Below are positions 1-11,053 of a stretch of 64,000 nucleotides of DNA, piece after piece. The DNA comes from Microvelia longipes. Lineage: Eukaryota; Arthropoda; Insecta; Hemiptera; Veliidae. Both the position numbers and the translations under genes were made by a program. The notes below the pieces were generated by a model that saw nothing but the letters and a program-made list of their open reading frames with translations, did not search any database and was not told the origin of the DNA. The stretch lies in the NCBI GenBank assembly GCA_018340805.1, contig JACMZG010001914.1, forward strand, positions 6,175,599-6,239,598. The letters are read 5' to 3'. Position 1 is the stretch's first letter; each line of letters opens with the position of its first letter.

Positions 1-435
1 CTAATTTAATTAATTAAGATTGTAGAAGCAAACGTTTTAATGTTTTACGTGTTTTTACAACATCCTTCATTACCATTAACTTTCTATTTGATTTTTATTA
101 GTGATTTGTATTTATTTTCCAAGAACTTCCTTCAAAGATCCTCTCTCTTGACTGTTTCCTGAATTTCTTTGCGTATCACTTTCACGCTCAGATTATTCTT
201 TGCATTAATTAATTGACAAAAAAAGAAGGATAATTATTCTTACTTTTATTCTTAAATAATCACGACTGGAGGTTAGTACCCTATAGCTTTGCATAATTAT
301 TCAAGGCATTAAAAAGAAAATTTACTATTCTATTTTTGAGACAGTGCTATATCTTTTCACCTAGGCTGTTAAAATCATATTTTTAACTTAGCAACTTTAC
401 AAGTATTAAGCTCAATTACAATATTACGTAACAAT

Positions 436-575
436 AATAATAATTCTGTGCTGCCACACAGCACAGAATTTTTCAATTCTTTAGTGTGGCATCTTATTCC
501 TGTACCTGTGTACTCTAATATGTATATATATATATGATAATTTATTAATAAAGGAATGTTCAAAAAAAAATAAAA
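436..575 (+). mobile_element. 3' end of a LINE-like retroposon, 5'-truncated
   Basis: The stretch has a stem-loop (GCCACACAGC ... TTTAGTGTGGCAT), then an AT-rich stretch, then AATAAAGGAAT and a run of A. The same order is found on the opposite strand at 62350-62512, where it interrupts a palindromic array. A conserved 3' stem-loop followed by an AATAAA-like signal and an A-rich end is the usual 3' structure of non-LTR retrotransposons. No coding part is present, so the clade cannot be named. The match between the two copies is clear by eye; calling it a LINE is inference. Confidence 0.55.
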
Positions 576-649
576 TTCAATAGAACATTTAAATGTTACA
601 CTTTTAACTGATTTTAAATCAAAACAATAAATATATCTTGCGTTTTTAT

Positions 650-932
650 TTTGAGGCGGCAATATTACTTATAACCTGATATTATTATAACCTATGAGGC
701 GGCAATATTACTTATACCCTAGCATTATAACCTACAATCTGCCTCCGTGGCTTTGATCGTATAGTCACTCGATTTCGGCACCGGAGGTCCGGCAATATTA
801 CTTATAACCTATTATTATAACCTATGAGGTGGCAGTATTACTTATAACCTATGAGGCGGCAATATTACTTATAACCTATTATTATAACCTATGAGGCGGC
901 AATATTACTTATAACCTATTATTATAACCTTT
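650..932. repeat. Tandem repeat, about 40-bp unit (GAGGCGGCAATATTACTTAT)
   Basis: The unit GAGGCGGCAATATTACTTAT followed by AACCTATTATTATAACCTAT recurs about five or six times with small indels. The array is interrupted at about 741-792 by the head of a tRNA-derived SINE. The GGAGGCGGC start of the unit is also the outer boundary of that SINE family (compare 57660-57690), so the array probably grew from a SINE end plus flanking DNA. Confidence 0.8.
741..792 (+). mobile_element. tRNA-derived SINE, 5' head fragment
   Basis: The fragment begins GCCTCCGTGGC and ends GGCACCGGAGGTCCGG, matching on the plus strand the head of the minus-strand SINEs at 48172-48392 and 57428-57676. It holds the A-box-like part (GTGGCTTTGATCGTATAG) and stops just before the B box, merging directly into the 40-bp tandem unit. 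It is a broken copy; the rest of the SINE body is absent here. Confidence 0.7.
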
Positions 933-1583
933 TTACGTCAATAACATGTTTCATTAACATGTTTTAAGTCAATATTCTTTTGGAAATTGGCTAAAATTCG
1001 CTAATACCTAAAAGGAAACAACTGTGACTGTATTTTTTTTTTGGAGCATCTAAACTCTAGGAATTACGGGATGACTAGACAATCGGACAAAGTATTAACA
1101 AGACAGCAAAAAGAAATACATGGATCTAGCTAGACAATCAAGTAGACGAAGTCTGAACTGTTTGACCCTGATATAATTTTTACTTTCCATACCTTTCTCT
1201 TTCCTCTCTATCTCACACATACTTCCATATTTCAAATAATATGAAATATTTTCTCTTTGTGTTTCCCGTCTATTTCTGGAGAAATTACTTTGTATTGTTT
1301 TCTTTGACTACAATAAACCGAGAATTTTATGGTCCTTAAATTGTGTTGTTTATACGATTTATTGCGTTATTATATTTTGTTTCTTTTCTTTACTTATATT
1401 TAGATGAAAGTATTTCTTTTGAAGTTTTCCTTCTGTATATTTTGTTAAGTAAATTTATCAAGTTGCTTTATTTGAAACTAAGCTTCCTTTTCTATAATCC
1501 TATGATTGTTTGGACTTAAAATGTACTAATTAAATTAAACAGCATCTGACTTTCTACAAGCATATAAATTAATGCAGTAAACC
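932..1583. other. AT-rich spacer, nothing recognised
   Basis: Unique-looking AT-rich DNA. No open frame, RNA gene or repeat was recognised apart from a short run of T near 1028-1040. Confidence 0.5.
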
Positions 1584-1690
1584 CAGGATCTTGAATAAAG
1601 GGGATGACGCCCTAAGTCGATTTGCCATACAAAATAGTGTTCCTATCGAAAACCAAAACATTGGTTTTGGTTTTTTATCTGCGTTACCCT
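1584..1690 (+). mobile_element. Single end of the CAAGGATC hAT-like inverted-repeat element
   Basis: AGGATCTTGAATAAAGGGGA followed by TGACGCCCTAAGTCGATTTGCC matches the left end of the complete copy at 23365-23973 and the copy at 32784-33168. After about 60 bp it contains a short perfect hairpin (AAAACCAAAAC/GTTTTGGTTTT) not seen in the other copies. No right end was found, so it is a solo end or a truncated copy. Confidence 0.65.
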
Positions 1691-2189
1691 GTGCTAAAGG
1701 ACGTAGCCTTATCAGTAATCAGTAATTTGTTTATAATTTTCCATAAACATTGTATATTGGCCAAAAGATTAAAATGGATTTATAAAGAGTGAGAACCTTG
1801 AGAAGAAAATATATTGTATCTATATAGTAATAGGTCTATGGGTTATGGAATGCGGATTAACTCGAGGTACCTGTTAGGGTCACAAACCCTTCAGGTACAC
1901 TTGTATACTGCATCACCTGCTTTATTGACTTTATCTTTTAAAGCTATAAATAACTCAGGTTATTACTGGGTTTTGTCGGCCTAATGATTCTTGTAAAGAA
2001 GATTGGGTACTTCGAAATTCAGTAATTCCAAGAACCCGGCGGCTATAAAAGTACTTCAGTAACCCGTTGAGATTTCTTTTTCCATGAAATCTGGCGCTTT
2101 TGTAAATAAAGACATTTTCCTTAAAATGGATGACTTAAGATTAATTATTAATAATACATTTTACTGTTAAGTCTATACTATATTTATCT

Positions 2190-3057
2190 AAGGGATGAGT
2201 ACAGACTACACTCCATCTATCTAAGGAATGAGTAGAGGCTACACTCCTTTTATCTTAATAATGATTTTAGGTTACACTCCATTTATCTAATGAATGAGTT
2301 GAAACTACACTCCATTTATCTAACGAAAGAGTTGTTTAAACTGCCTCCATCATCTAAATAATGAGTTGATACTACACTCATTTATCTATGAATGAATGAA
2401 ACTACACTCCATCGATCTTGAGTGTTTAAACTAAACTGCATTTTCTAATGAATGAAGTGAAACTCACTCCATCTATCTAAATAATGAGTTGATACTACAC
2501 TCCATTTATCTAATGAATGAAGTGAAACTACACTCCATCGATCTAAAGAATGAGTTGTTTAAACTACACTCCATTTATCTAATGAATGAAGTGAAACTAC
2601 ACTCCATCTATCTAAATAATGAGTTGATACTACCTCCGTTATCTAATGAAGAAGTGAACTACACTCCATCGATCTAAAGAATGAGTTGTTTAAATACACT
2701 CCATTTATCTAATGAATGAAGTGAAACTACCTCATCTATCAAAGAAGAGTTGTTTTTTAAACTACACTCCCTTATCTAATGAATGAAGTGAAACTACACT
2801 CCTCTATTAAAGATGAGTTGTTTAAACTACACTCATTTATCTAATGAATTGAAACTACACTCATCTTCTAAAGATGAGTGTTTAATCATTTATCTAAGAA
2901 TGGGTTGAAACTACACTCCATCTATCTAAAGAATGAGTTGTTTAAACTACACTCCATTTATCTAATGAATGAGTTGAAACTACACTCCATCTATCTAATG
3001 AATGAATTGTTTAAACTACACTCCATCTATCTAAAGAATGAATCAAACTATTCTCTA
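2190..3057. repeat. Minisatellite, alternating 33/36-bp units
   Basis: Units of the form CTACACTCCATTTATCTAAT-GAATGAGTTGAAA (33 bp) alternate with a variant reading CTAAAGAATGAGTTGTTTAAA (36 bp). This gives a dimeric period near 69 bp over roughly 25 monomers. Many units have single-base losses. Short open frames that repeat HSIYLMNE are translations of the satellite, not a gene. Confidence 0.9.
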
Positions 3058-3059
3058 TC

Positions 3060-3849
3060 TACTGTAACGATTTTGTTTATACCATCCTCTTTATTAATTT
3101 TAGTTTGATGAAATTAGAGGAGTGTTTTTAATTGTGTTTTTTGATGAGAAAATTAAGAGTTATTTTACTTTTAAATTGAATTTAGGCGCCAAACAGTTTG
3201 GCATTACTGTGACAACACTGATTTATTTTATTTTCCTTTAACTTATTATTTACATTGATTCTTTTTATTTCCTTTCTTATTTAAAGTTTAGAATATATTT
3301 TTATGGGTGGTATATATAATTTTTAGAGTGGCATCAGTGAATTTTGTATATATTTATACTGTTTGTTTTGTTACGTTTTGTTTTTGCCTAGAATTGAACT
3401 AGTTTCTTAGTAAACGTATTGAAAGGGCAAAGACGCTATCTAATTGTTAGCTTAGGTTTAAAAAATTGGGTATGGGGTACCTTACAACTTTTCCACACTA
3501 AACTGGGTTCGCTACTTACATTCTCAGTACTTCTGACTAAATTCGTTCCTGTTTTAGAATGTGGACCTATCTATACAGTGTGTCATTAGACTTGATTCGC
3601 GCGTCATAAATTTCAAATTGTTTTTAACATTTTTCCGCCTTTTATGATTTTTCGAAATTTTTGCCCAGTCATTATTGCCGGTTAATGACTTTATATGTGT
3701 ATAATTATTTTTCGAAAAGTACGACTACCTAAATATTGATTTTTGTGCCAAGATTTAACTCTTTATTTTATACAAACTACGATAATAACAAACAACTTAC
3801 ATGCATACTTACAACTTCGTAAAAACTACAAAGTAGATCTACTAAAAAG
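3060..3849. other. AT-rich spacer with one weak tail-like trace
   Basis: No gene recognised. A minus-strand trace of the composite-element tail (GGGTATGGGGTACCTTACAA near 3468-3487) is the only familiar sequence. Confidence 0.4.
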
Positions 3850-3978
3850 TTACAGATGACTCAGGTAAATTACGTGTTTCAAATTTTTAGCGCAAACAAT
3901 ACTCTTTCTATATACCTGCGGTGCAAATGTGGACACGTAAAAATATATTTTACATTTAGTACACGTCAAAGCCCATCT
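3850..3978 (-). mobile_element. Composite element, decayed head fragment
   Basis: On the minus strand the piece runs from a TATACC/GGTATATAG-type hairpin into CGCTAAAAATTTGAAACACG and ACCTGAGTCATCTG. This parallels the head order seen at 57905-58060. It is strongly decayed and only the hairpin and adjacent motif are recognisable. Confidence 0.45.
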
Positions 3979-4224
3979 ATAGTGGAAAATTCTGCTTAGA
4001 TACGGGTGGGTAATGATATGACGACGAGGTAACATGATATCGGTGCATACTGCCGTGATATGACGGTGAGACGCATGTCAGAACATATATCGGTACATAC
4101 TGTGATATGAGAATAACGTCACGTCGTAATATGATATACTGCTGTGACGCCAGCATTTAAATTTTAAATAAGTCTTATTTAGTCTATGTGTGTCTTTCCT
4201 CGTATTGTTACCTCTTTTCGCACC

Positions 4225-4945
4225 TTTACTAGGTACTAATTTACATTCTATAAGGTACTAATTTACCATTCAATCAGGTACTAATTTACCATTCTATAAG
4301 GTACTAATTTACCATTCAATCGGGTACTAATTTACCATTCAATCGGGTAGTATAATTTACCATTCTATAAGGTACTAACTTACCATTATCAGTACTATTT
4401 GACCATTCTATAAGGTACTAATTTACCATTCTATAATACAATTACATTCAATTCAATAATTACCTTCTTAAGGTATAATTCTTAAGGTACTAATTCCATT
4501 CATCGGGTCTATTTACATTCAATCGGTAGTACTAATTTTACATCTATATAGGTACTAATTTACCATTTATCAGTCTAATTACCATTTATAAGGTACTAAT
4601 TTCATTCTATAAGGTACTATTTACCATTCAATGTACTAATTTACCATTCTATAACTAATTTACCATTTATATCAGGTACTAATTTACCATTTAATCAGGT
4701 ACTAATTTACCATTCAATCAGGTACTAATTTACCATTCATAGGTACCCATTCAATCAGTCATTTCAATCAGTACTAATTTACCGTCTTTAAATACTAATT
4801 TTACCATCCATTACTCATCTTTTACATTTAGGTAGTTCCTAATCAACTTTTAACTATAATTACATTTACTTCAATCAGTCTAATTCCATTCAATCAGTAC
4901 TAATTTACCATTCAATCAGGTACTATTTACCATTCCTATAGTACT
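4225..4945. repeat. Minisatellite, 23-bp unit (AGGTACTAATTTACCATTCA)
   Basis: About thirty copies of AGGTACTAATTTACCATTCA followed by ATC, with a TCTATA variant at the end of many units. The middle of the array (about 4440-4560 and 4740-4880) is degraded by short deletions. No coding content. Confidence 0.9.
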
Positions 4946-5055
4946 TTTTTACCTTCAAACTTTAAGTGTTAAAAGATAATACTTTCTTGCTTCTTGAATC
5001 TATTTCTGTGAAATTTATAGTTCAAACTTGTATTGTCTGGCATCAGAAATGCTTT

Positions 5056-5905
5056 TAATTTTTTACTTTTCCTTATTTATACCGTAGGTATATAGAAGAA
5101 GTATTGTGTTTGCAAAAAATCCGGAAACCAGAATAGAAACGGAATTATGCGTTTCAGGCGTTTTCAAGGCCTCCTGAGTGGTTTTCGCAAAGTTGTTTGT
5201 CTGTATGTGTGTGACTGTTATCATAGCGCCCAATGTATTTATGCTAGAGAGCTGAAATTTTGTACAACAATTAGTCTATCGCTGTAGACTAATTTTTAAT
5301 TGATAATATTTTTTAATGACGTCATTAACCTGCTATAATGACTCAGCAAATATTTCCAAAAAATCATAAATTACGGAAAAATGATGCGATCTGACTGAAC
5401 TTTGGCACGCATGTAGCCATGTATAAGACATGTATAATATATGTGCCAAGTTTCATCTTATTATCGGAATTAGTTCAGTTGAATGATTTGTATAGGTTTT
5501 TTAAAAAATGTGAAATATTCTAAAATATTCCAATTCGGTTGAAATTTGGTACAAGTGTGCCCCTTGGCGTAATAAATATGTGTACTAAGTGTTGTTGCAA
5601 TACAATAAGTCTGTCTATGATTTTTGTTGATCATAAAAGTTAAGCAACATCGAGCGTGTTTAGTGCCTGGCTGAATGACCCCTGGGAGTGAAACGAATGT
5701 ATTAACTATCTGAGGACAAGCGAAGCGAATCCGAAGTCGCGTTGCAATATAAATTTAACGACTTGTACTTTTGAGGACGAGCAAAGCGAGTTGAAGACTT
5801 GTTGCAGTATAAATTTAACCACTTGTACATCTTGGGACGAGAGAAGCGAGCCGACAAAATGAGGAAAAGTTCCGAGGTACCCCGGACCCGATTTTTTTGT
5901 TTATA
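5056..5905 (+). mobile_element. Composite dispersed element with internal 5S-rRNA-like segment (copy A)
   Basis: This is the clearest full copy. In order it holds a hairpin head (TTTCCTTATTTATACC / GGTATATAG), AAAAAATCCGGAAACC, and a TGTCTGTATGTGTGTG tract with TTATCATAGCGCCCAATG. Next come ATGACGTCATTAACC, GCACGCATGTAGCCATGTAT and TTGAAATTTGGTACAAG. Then come a 5S-rRNA-like block (5629-5694) and a tail with three GAGGACGAGCGAAGCGAG-type units. It ends in GTTCCGAGGTACC and a CCCGATTTTT run. The same order is read at 32050-32675 (+) and 53230-52265 (-). There is no open frame, so it is non-autonomous. Transcription by Pol III from the 5S block is inference. Confidence 0.75.
5629..5694 (+). other. 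5S rRNA-derived segment inside the composite element
   Basis: GATCATAAAAGTTAAGCAAC followed by ATCGAGCGTG, TTAGTGCCTGG and GACCCCTGGGAGTGAAACG aligns by eye with eukaryotic 5S rRNA from about nucleotide 40 to 105. It includes the AAGTTAAGCAGC A-box region and a damaged C-box region (GGCTGAATGACCCCTGGGA). Two other copies (32509-32580, 52435-52500) keep a better C box. It is not a functional 5S gene because both ends of the molecule are missing. Confidence 0.75.
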
Positions 5906-6170
5906 AAAGAATTAGTTACGTTCTGAATAGTTGTGTTTAAAACAAACAAGTTAGTTAGAAAAGATGTTTTCACAGTTTAAATACGTGGTATTGTTTTGAG
6001 ACATAGCCCAAGGATTGTGCAAGCCGACTAGTGTCCCTGTCTGTCTGTATTAGATTTCATTTGCATAGCGATGCTTAAAATAACTTGCAACTTTAAACAA
6101 TATGATTGTTACATAAATTTGGTTTGAATATATACTCTGTCATTATTATCTTGTAAAAATACATACATAC

Positions 6171-6622
<452 letters not shown>

Positions 6623-6939
6623 GCGGATTCTTGTAAACACGCTCGACTAGATTGAGGAGTTGAGGAGGACGCATTTTCTATTGATTGCTGCGTTGACAAT
6701 ATTCCGGTCCTGAGTCAGAAAGGTTTTTAAAAGATTGGTTGATTTCGGATAAAATTATCTTGGATTAATTTTGGATATAATTATTTCAGCAGCAAAAAAG
6801 TCCTTATGCGATCACTCCATTGGCCAAACGTTCAAAAAACCCGTGTTGAATTACTGGAAAACCTGAAATAGCATCGGTATTTAACAAATGTCGTGTAGAA
6901 GGAGTTAGGTTTTCGATTTTATTGCTTTGGTGAAGCGAA

Positions 6940-7345
6940 GAAAACTGGATCTTAAATTTTCTGCATGAACAGAGTTCTAAATGAGTGCGAAGCTGGGCGA
7001 CTTTTTATTGCAATTTGTGCTTTATTGCTTAACAATAAAATTCTTGCTTAAGTTTCTGGTTTATGCAATATCATACTGGCAGAAGAATTTGTACTTGCTA
7101 CACAATTTTTACTAATTTTAAAATTTGCGATAACTGAGCTATAAATGTGCACGAATTATGTTATGCAGTGACTGTGTTTAAATGATGACTATAGGGGCGG
7201 ATGCAGCCTCTGCCTCTGGATGGGAAGGAGGGCTTGCAAATTCTGAGGACGAGCCAAGCGAGTCCGACGTAGAGAGAAAGAGCGAAGCGAATCTGATGTG
7301 ATGAGGAAAATTTTCGTTAAACTTTGACCCGATTCTTTTCTTATT
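6940..7345 (+). mobile_element. Second dispersed family (GGCGAC body) joined to composite tail
   Basis: The first part has GGCGACTTTTTATTGC, GCTTTATTGCTTAACAATAA, TTCTTGCTTAAGTTTC and GGTTTATGCAATATC. The same order is seen at 22050-22180 and 63540-63670. It is followed at 7236-7345 by the GAGGACGAGCCAAGCGAGTC tail ending in GATGAGGAAAATTTTC and ACCCGATTCTTTT. The pairing of this body with the tail also occurs near 63730-63830, so it may be a separate family that shares the tail. Confidence 0.5.
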
Positions 7346-7994
7346 AAGTAATTAAATCCTAAAACAATACGCCTTCGAAAACACCTCCTTTATATGATAC
7401 AGCCGTTTATACTGGACGGCTGTGAAGAACAGTACTTTAAAATGTTTCTTTTAAAATATTTCCTAAGGTGTTTGCATAAATTCTCTGTAGAATTGTACGA
7501 ATGATTTATTCGAAAACAAAGAAATTGTATAATTTCTTTTATCTTATATTTCTTTTGTCTTATATTTTTTTGTTTGATCTATCAATCAAAACAAAAGAGA
7601 AGAACTAGATGTACCGGTGTATTGCTTAATACTCGCGATGGCTCTTTTATTGTTGTTTTGTACCTTGTAAAGAATCTATTACGGTACATCGCTTCCCTAC
7701 TTATTCTTGTGATTAGATTTAGATGTTTGATTAGATTAAGGTTCATAAGGGCTTGGATTCAATGCTCTACATAGAAAGATTTAATTTTATCTAGATTTCT
7801 TATTCTATTTGACTATTTTAAACTGTATTGTTTAATATTTATAAATTTCACACTTTTTCTTTTGTATATCTCGTAGTTTTAAAGTTTTTCTAGTCTAATA
7901 AAGATTAGTGTACTTAGAGGCTCCTATAAATTTGAGTCTTTGGAGTCTAAAACGTTTAAGTCTTTCTGAGGTCTTTAATATTCGTTTTTAAATT
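7346..7994. other. AT-rich spacer
   Basis: No coding signal recognised. From about 7880 the sequence begins to carry pieces of the neighbouring 72-bp satellite (AAGTCTTTCTGAGG). Confidence 0.45.
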
Positions 7995-9187
7995 TACTCA
8001 TTATTTAAGTCGATACACCCTACCAAAAAGGAAAGTCTTTCTAAGCTTTTCCACAATAATTTGTAAATCTACTGATAATTAGATTATCAATCTACTAAAC
8101 ACTAAAGTCTTTGTAAGTTTCCACAATAATTTGGGAATCTACTGATAATTAGATTATCAATCTACTGAATACTAAAGTCTTCTAAGCTTTCCACAATAAT
8201 TTGTAAATCTACTGATAAGATATCAATCACTAAAAACTAAAGTCTTGTAAGCTTTTCACAATAATTTGGAATCTACTGATAATAGATTATCAATCTCTAC
8301 TGAAAACTAAAGTCTTTCTAAGCTTTTCCCAATAATTTAAATCTAACTGATAATTAGATTATCAATCTACTAAAACTAAAGTCTTTCTAAGCCTTTCCAC
8401 AATAATTTGTAAATCTACTGATAATTAGATTATCAATCTACTAAAAACTAAAGTCTTTGTAAGCTTTTCCACAATAATTTGGGAATCTACTGATAATTAG
8501 ATTATCAATCTACTGAATACTAAAGTCTTTCTAAGCCTTTCCACAATAATTGTAAATCTACTGATAATTAGATTATCAATCACTAAAACTAAAGTCTTTG
8601 TAAGCTTTCACAATAATTTGGAATCTACTGATAATTAGATTATCAAATCTACTGAAAACTAAAGTCTTTCTAACTTTTCCACAATAATTTGGAATCTACT
8701 GATAATTAGATTATCAATCTACTGAAACTAAAGTCTTCTAAGCCTTTCCACAATAATTGTAAATCTACTGATAATTAGATTATCAATCTACTAAAACTAA
8801 AGTCTGTAAGCTTTTTCACAATAATTTGGGAATCTACTGATAATTAGATTATCAATCTACTAAAAACTAAAGTCTTTGTAAGCTTTTCCACAATAATTTG
8901 GGAATCTACTGATAATTAGATCTACTGAAACTAAAGTCTTTCTAAGCCTTTCCACAATAATTTGTAAATCTACTGATAATTAGATTATCAATCTACTGAA
9001 AAACTAAAGTCTTTCTAGGCTTTTCCACAATAATTTGTTCTACATTATCAATCTACTGAAACTAAAAATTCCACAATAATTTGTAAATCTACTGATAATT
9101 AGATTATCAATTACTGAAACAAAGTCTTTCTAAGCTTTTCCACAATAATTTATAAATCTACTGATAATTAGATTATTAAGTCTACTG
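7995..9187. repeat. Satellite array, 72-bp unit with internal near-palindrome
   Basis: About sixteen units built from AATTTGTAAATCTACTGATA, ATTAGATTATCAATCTACTG, AAAACTAAAGTCTTTCTAAG and CTTTTCCACAAT. The core GATAATTAGATTATC is a perfect 6-bp inverted repeat around TAG. Two unit types (GTAAATC with CTAAGC, and GGGAATC with GTAAGC) tend to alternate, suggesting a 144-bp higher-order period. Single-base losses are frequent. Confidence 0.92.
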
Positions 9188-10184
9188 ACCAAGCGTACTT
9201 AAGTCTTTCGACTCTACACTTAAGTTTGAGTCCACAGACAGGTTGTAAAAAATGAAATTGCCGTTTCATAATTGATTACAATAAAAAGTTAAACAATATG
9301 GATTCCAGAAGTAAAAATATTAAATTAAACAAATAAAAATAATGGTGGAATATTTGGTTCCCGGGTACTTTCTCTTTCATTTGAAGCTTAATTGTAATAA
9401 AACTTTTTATTATTTAATTATCCTTAACCATCTTGATTTTAATTACCTTATCTCAGGGGTAGCGAACCGCTGTCCTGCAGCATCGTGAGAAATCCATCAC
9501 TTTTCTTTCTCTTGTCATCAGACAATAACATTGTTTAATTTCATTTTTATTTTCCTTACTTATTTAAAAAGGCTAATGTCACCAGAGAAAAAACACCTTA
9601 GCTTATTAAGCTAAAAAAACCTTTGTTTTTTAGCAAATTTTTAAAGAAAAAATTGTAACAAACTTTATTTTAGTTATACTTGCGATTTTAAGTTCAGGGG
9701 TATTTGAAATTTGGCGGGCATTACTGTAGGTCTATTTTTAGTTTTGCGTGGGTAGTTTGGTAGAACCCTGGAATAACCGACGCTTGGTGCACGTTTTTTT
9801 AGGTGAAGTTACAGGTTGTTGTGCTAAGAGTCACCAAAAAGTCAACTAAAATCTTTTTACTTTATAGTTTTAACGCCTTATGGTCGATCAAAATTGGGTT
9901 TAACACAAAAGTGGATTGCTGAGCTTAAGCAGGGATATTAACTCGAAAATATGAAGAGCTATAAGTTAATTGTGTTTGCGTCATTGTGTCATTAATTTGG
10001 GATCGGACAAAGTGAGATATTGTGATCACCAGTTTTGAGTCCAAGCGGAAAGAGTTAATAAATTATCTCTTGGCTTACGCCATTTAATTCTTCAGTACAC
10101 AGGTGGCCTATTGATTCTTAAGCCTACGCCTGGGTCCAAAAACGGAGTGGAGTAACCCCAACCAATCAATAATAATAATAAACC
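9188..10184. other. AT-rich spacer, nothing recognised
   Basis: No open frame of note and no repeat shared within the window. A small palindrome TTAGCTTATTAAGCTAA lies near 9598-9614. Confidence 0.5.
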
Positions 10185-10770
10185 AACAAATCCCCCGGCT
10201 CTGCAAATACCACCTAACCACTATGTAACCACCTCTAACCACCAGTAACCAAGAAATCCCCCGGCTCTGCAAATACCATGGTTCCATTGGCTTACGCCAC
10301 AGTAACCAACAAATCCCCCGCTGCAAATACCATGGTCATCGGCTTACACCTCATAACCAACAAATCCCCCGGCTCTGCAAATACCATGGTTCCATTGGCT
10401 TACGCCTCAGTAACCAACAAATCCCCCGGCTCTGCAAATACCATGGTTCCATCGGCTTACACCTCAGTAACCAACAAATCCCCCGGCTCTGCAAATACCA
10501 TGGTTCCATCGGCTTACACCTCAGTAACCAACAAATCCCCCGGCTCTGCAAATACCATGGTTCCATTGGCTTACGCCTCAGGTAACCAACAAATCCCCGG
10601 CTCTGCAAATACCATGGTTCCATCGCTACACCTCAGTAACCAACAAATCCCCTGGCTCTGCAAATACCATGTTTCCATCTGCTTACGCCACAGTAACCAA
10701 CAAATCCCCCGGCTCTGCAAATACCATGGTTCCATTGGCTTACGCCTCAGAAACCAACAAAAACACCCGG
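10185..10770. repeat. Minisatellite, 57-bp unit, open on both strands
   Basis: About ten units of AACCAACAAATCCCCCGGCT, CTGCAAATACCATGGTTCCA and TTGGCTTACGCCTCAGT. The period is 57 bp (19 codons), so stop-free frames persist across units on both strands: PGSANTMVPLAYAS on plus, GICWLLRRKPMEPWY on minus. The unit is much more GC-rich than its surroundings. No signal peptide, flanking exon or codon bias supports a gene; I read this as non-coding satellite whose length happens to keep frame. Confidence 0.88.
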
Positions 10771-11053
10771 GCGTAATAAATTTGTTTCCTCCCTCGATGT
10801 ATATGTTTTCTTATTCATCAACATTTTGTGTGTAATACCTGCACACTTGCAGTAGCAATAACTAAAAAAGATTGTATGATAAACGATTCAACTTCCTTCA
10901 TTTTTTATTTAAAGTTCTAATTTAATTTCTTTTTGCAGGTATGTATTTTTAATGATTTTTACATTCTTCAAAAAAAGCTTACGTAAGTAAATTTTCATAT
11001 TTAATGTTATAAATTACCATATAGCACTCAATTACTTAGAAAGGCCTTACAAA

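Noticed and set aside
5629..5694. Genuine 5S rRNA gene
   Set aside because: Only the central part of 5S is present and it is diverged, with element sequence on both sides.
5056..5905. Helitron
   Set aside because: There is a hairpin at the head, but no TC start and CTRR-hairpin end could be established.
10278..10835. 185-codon frame with 19-residue repeats
   Set aside because: The frame follows the 57-bp satellite and is open on the opposite strand as well; no flanking exon or signal supports a gene.
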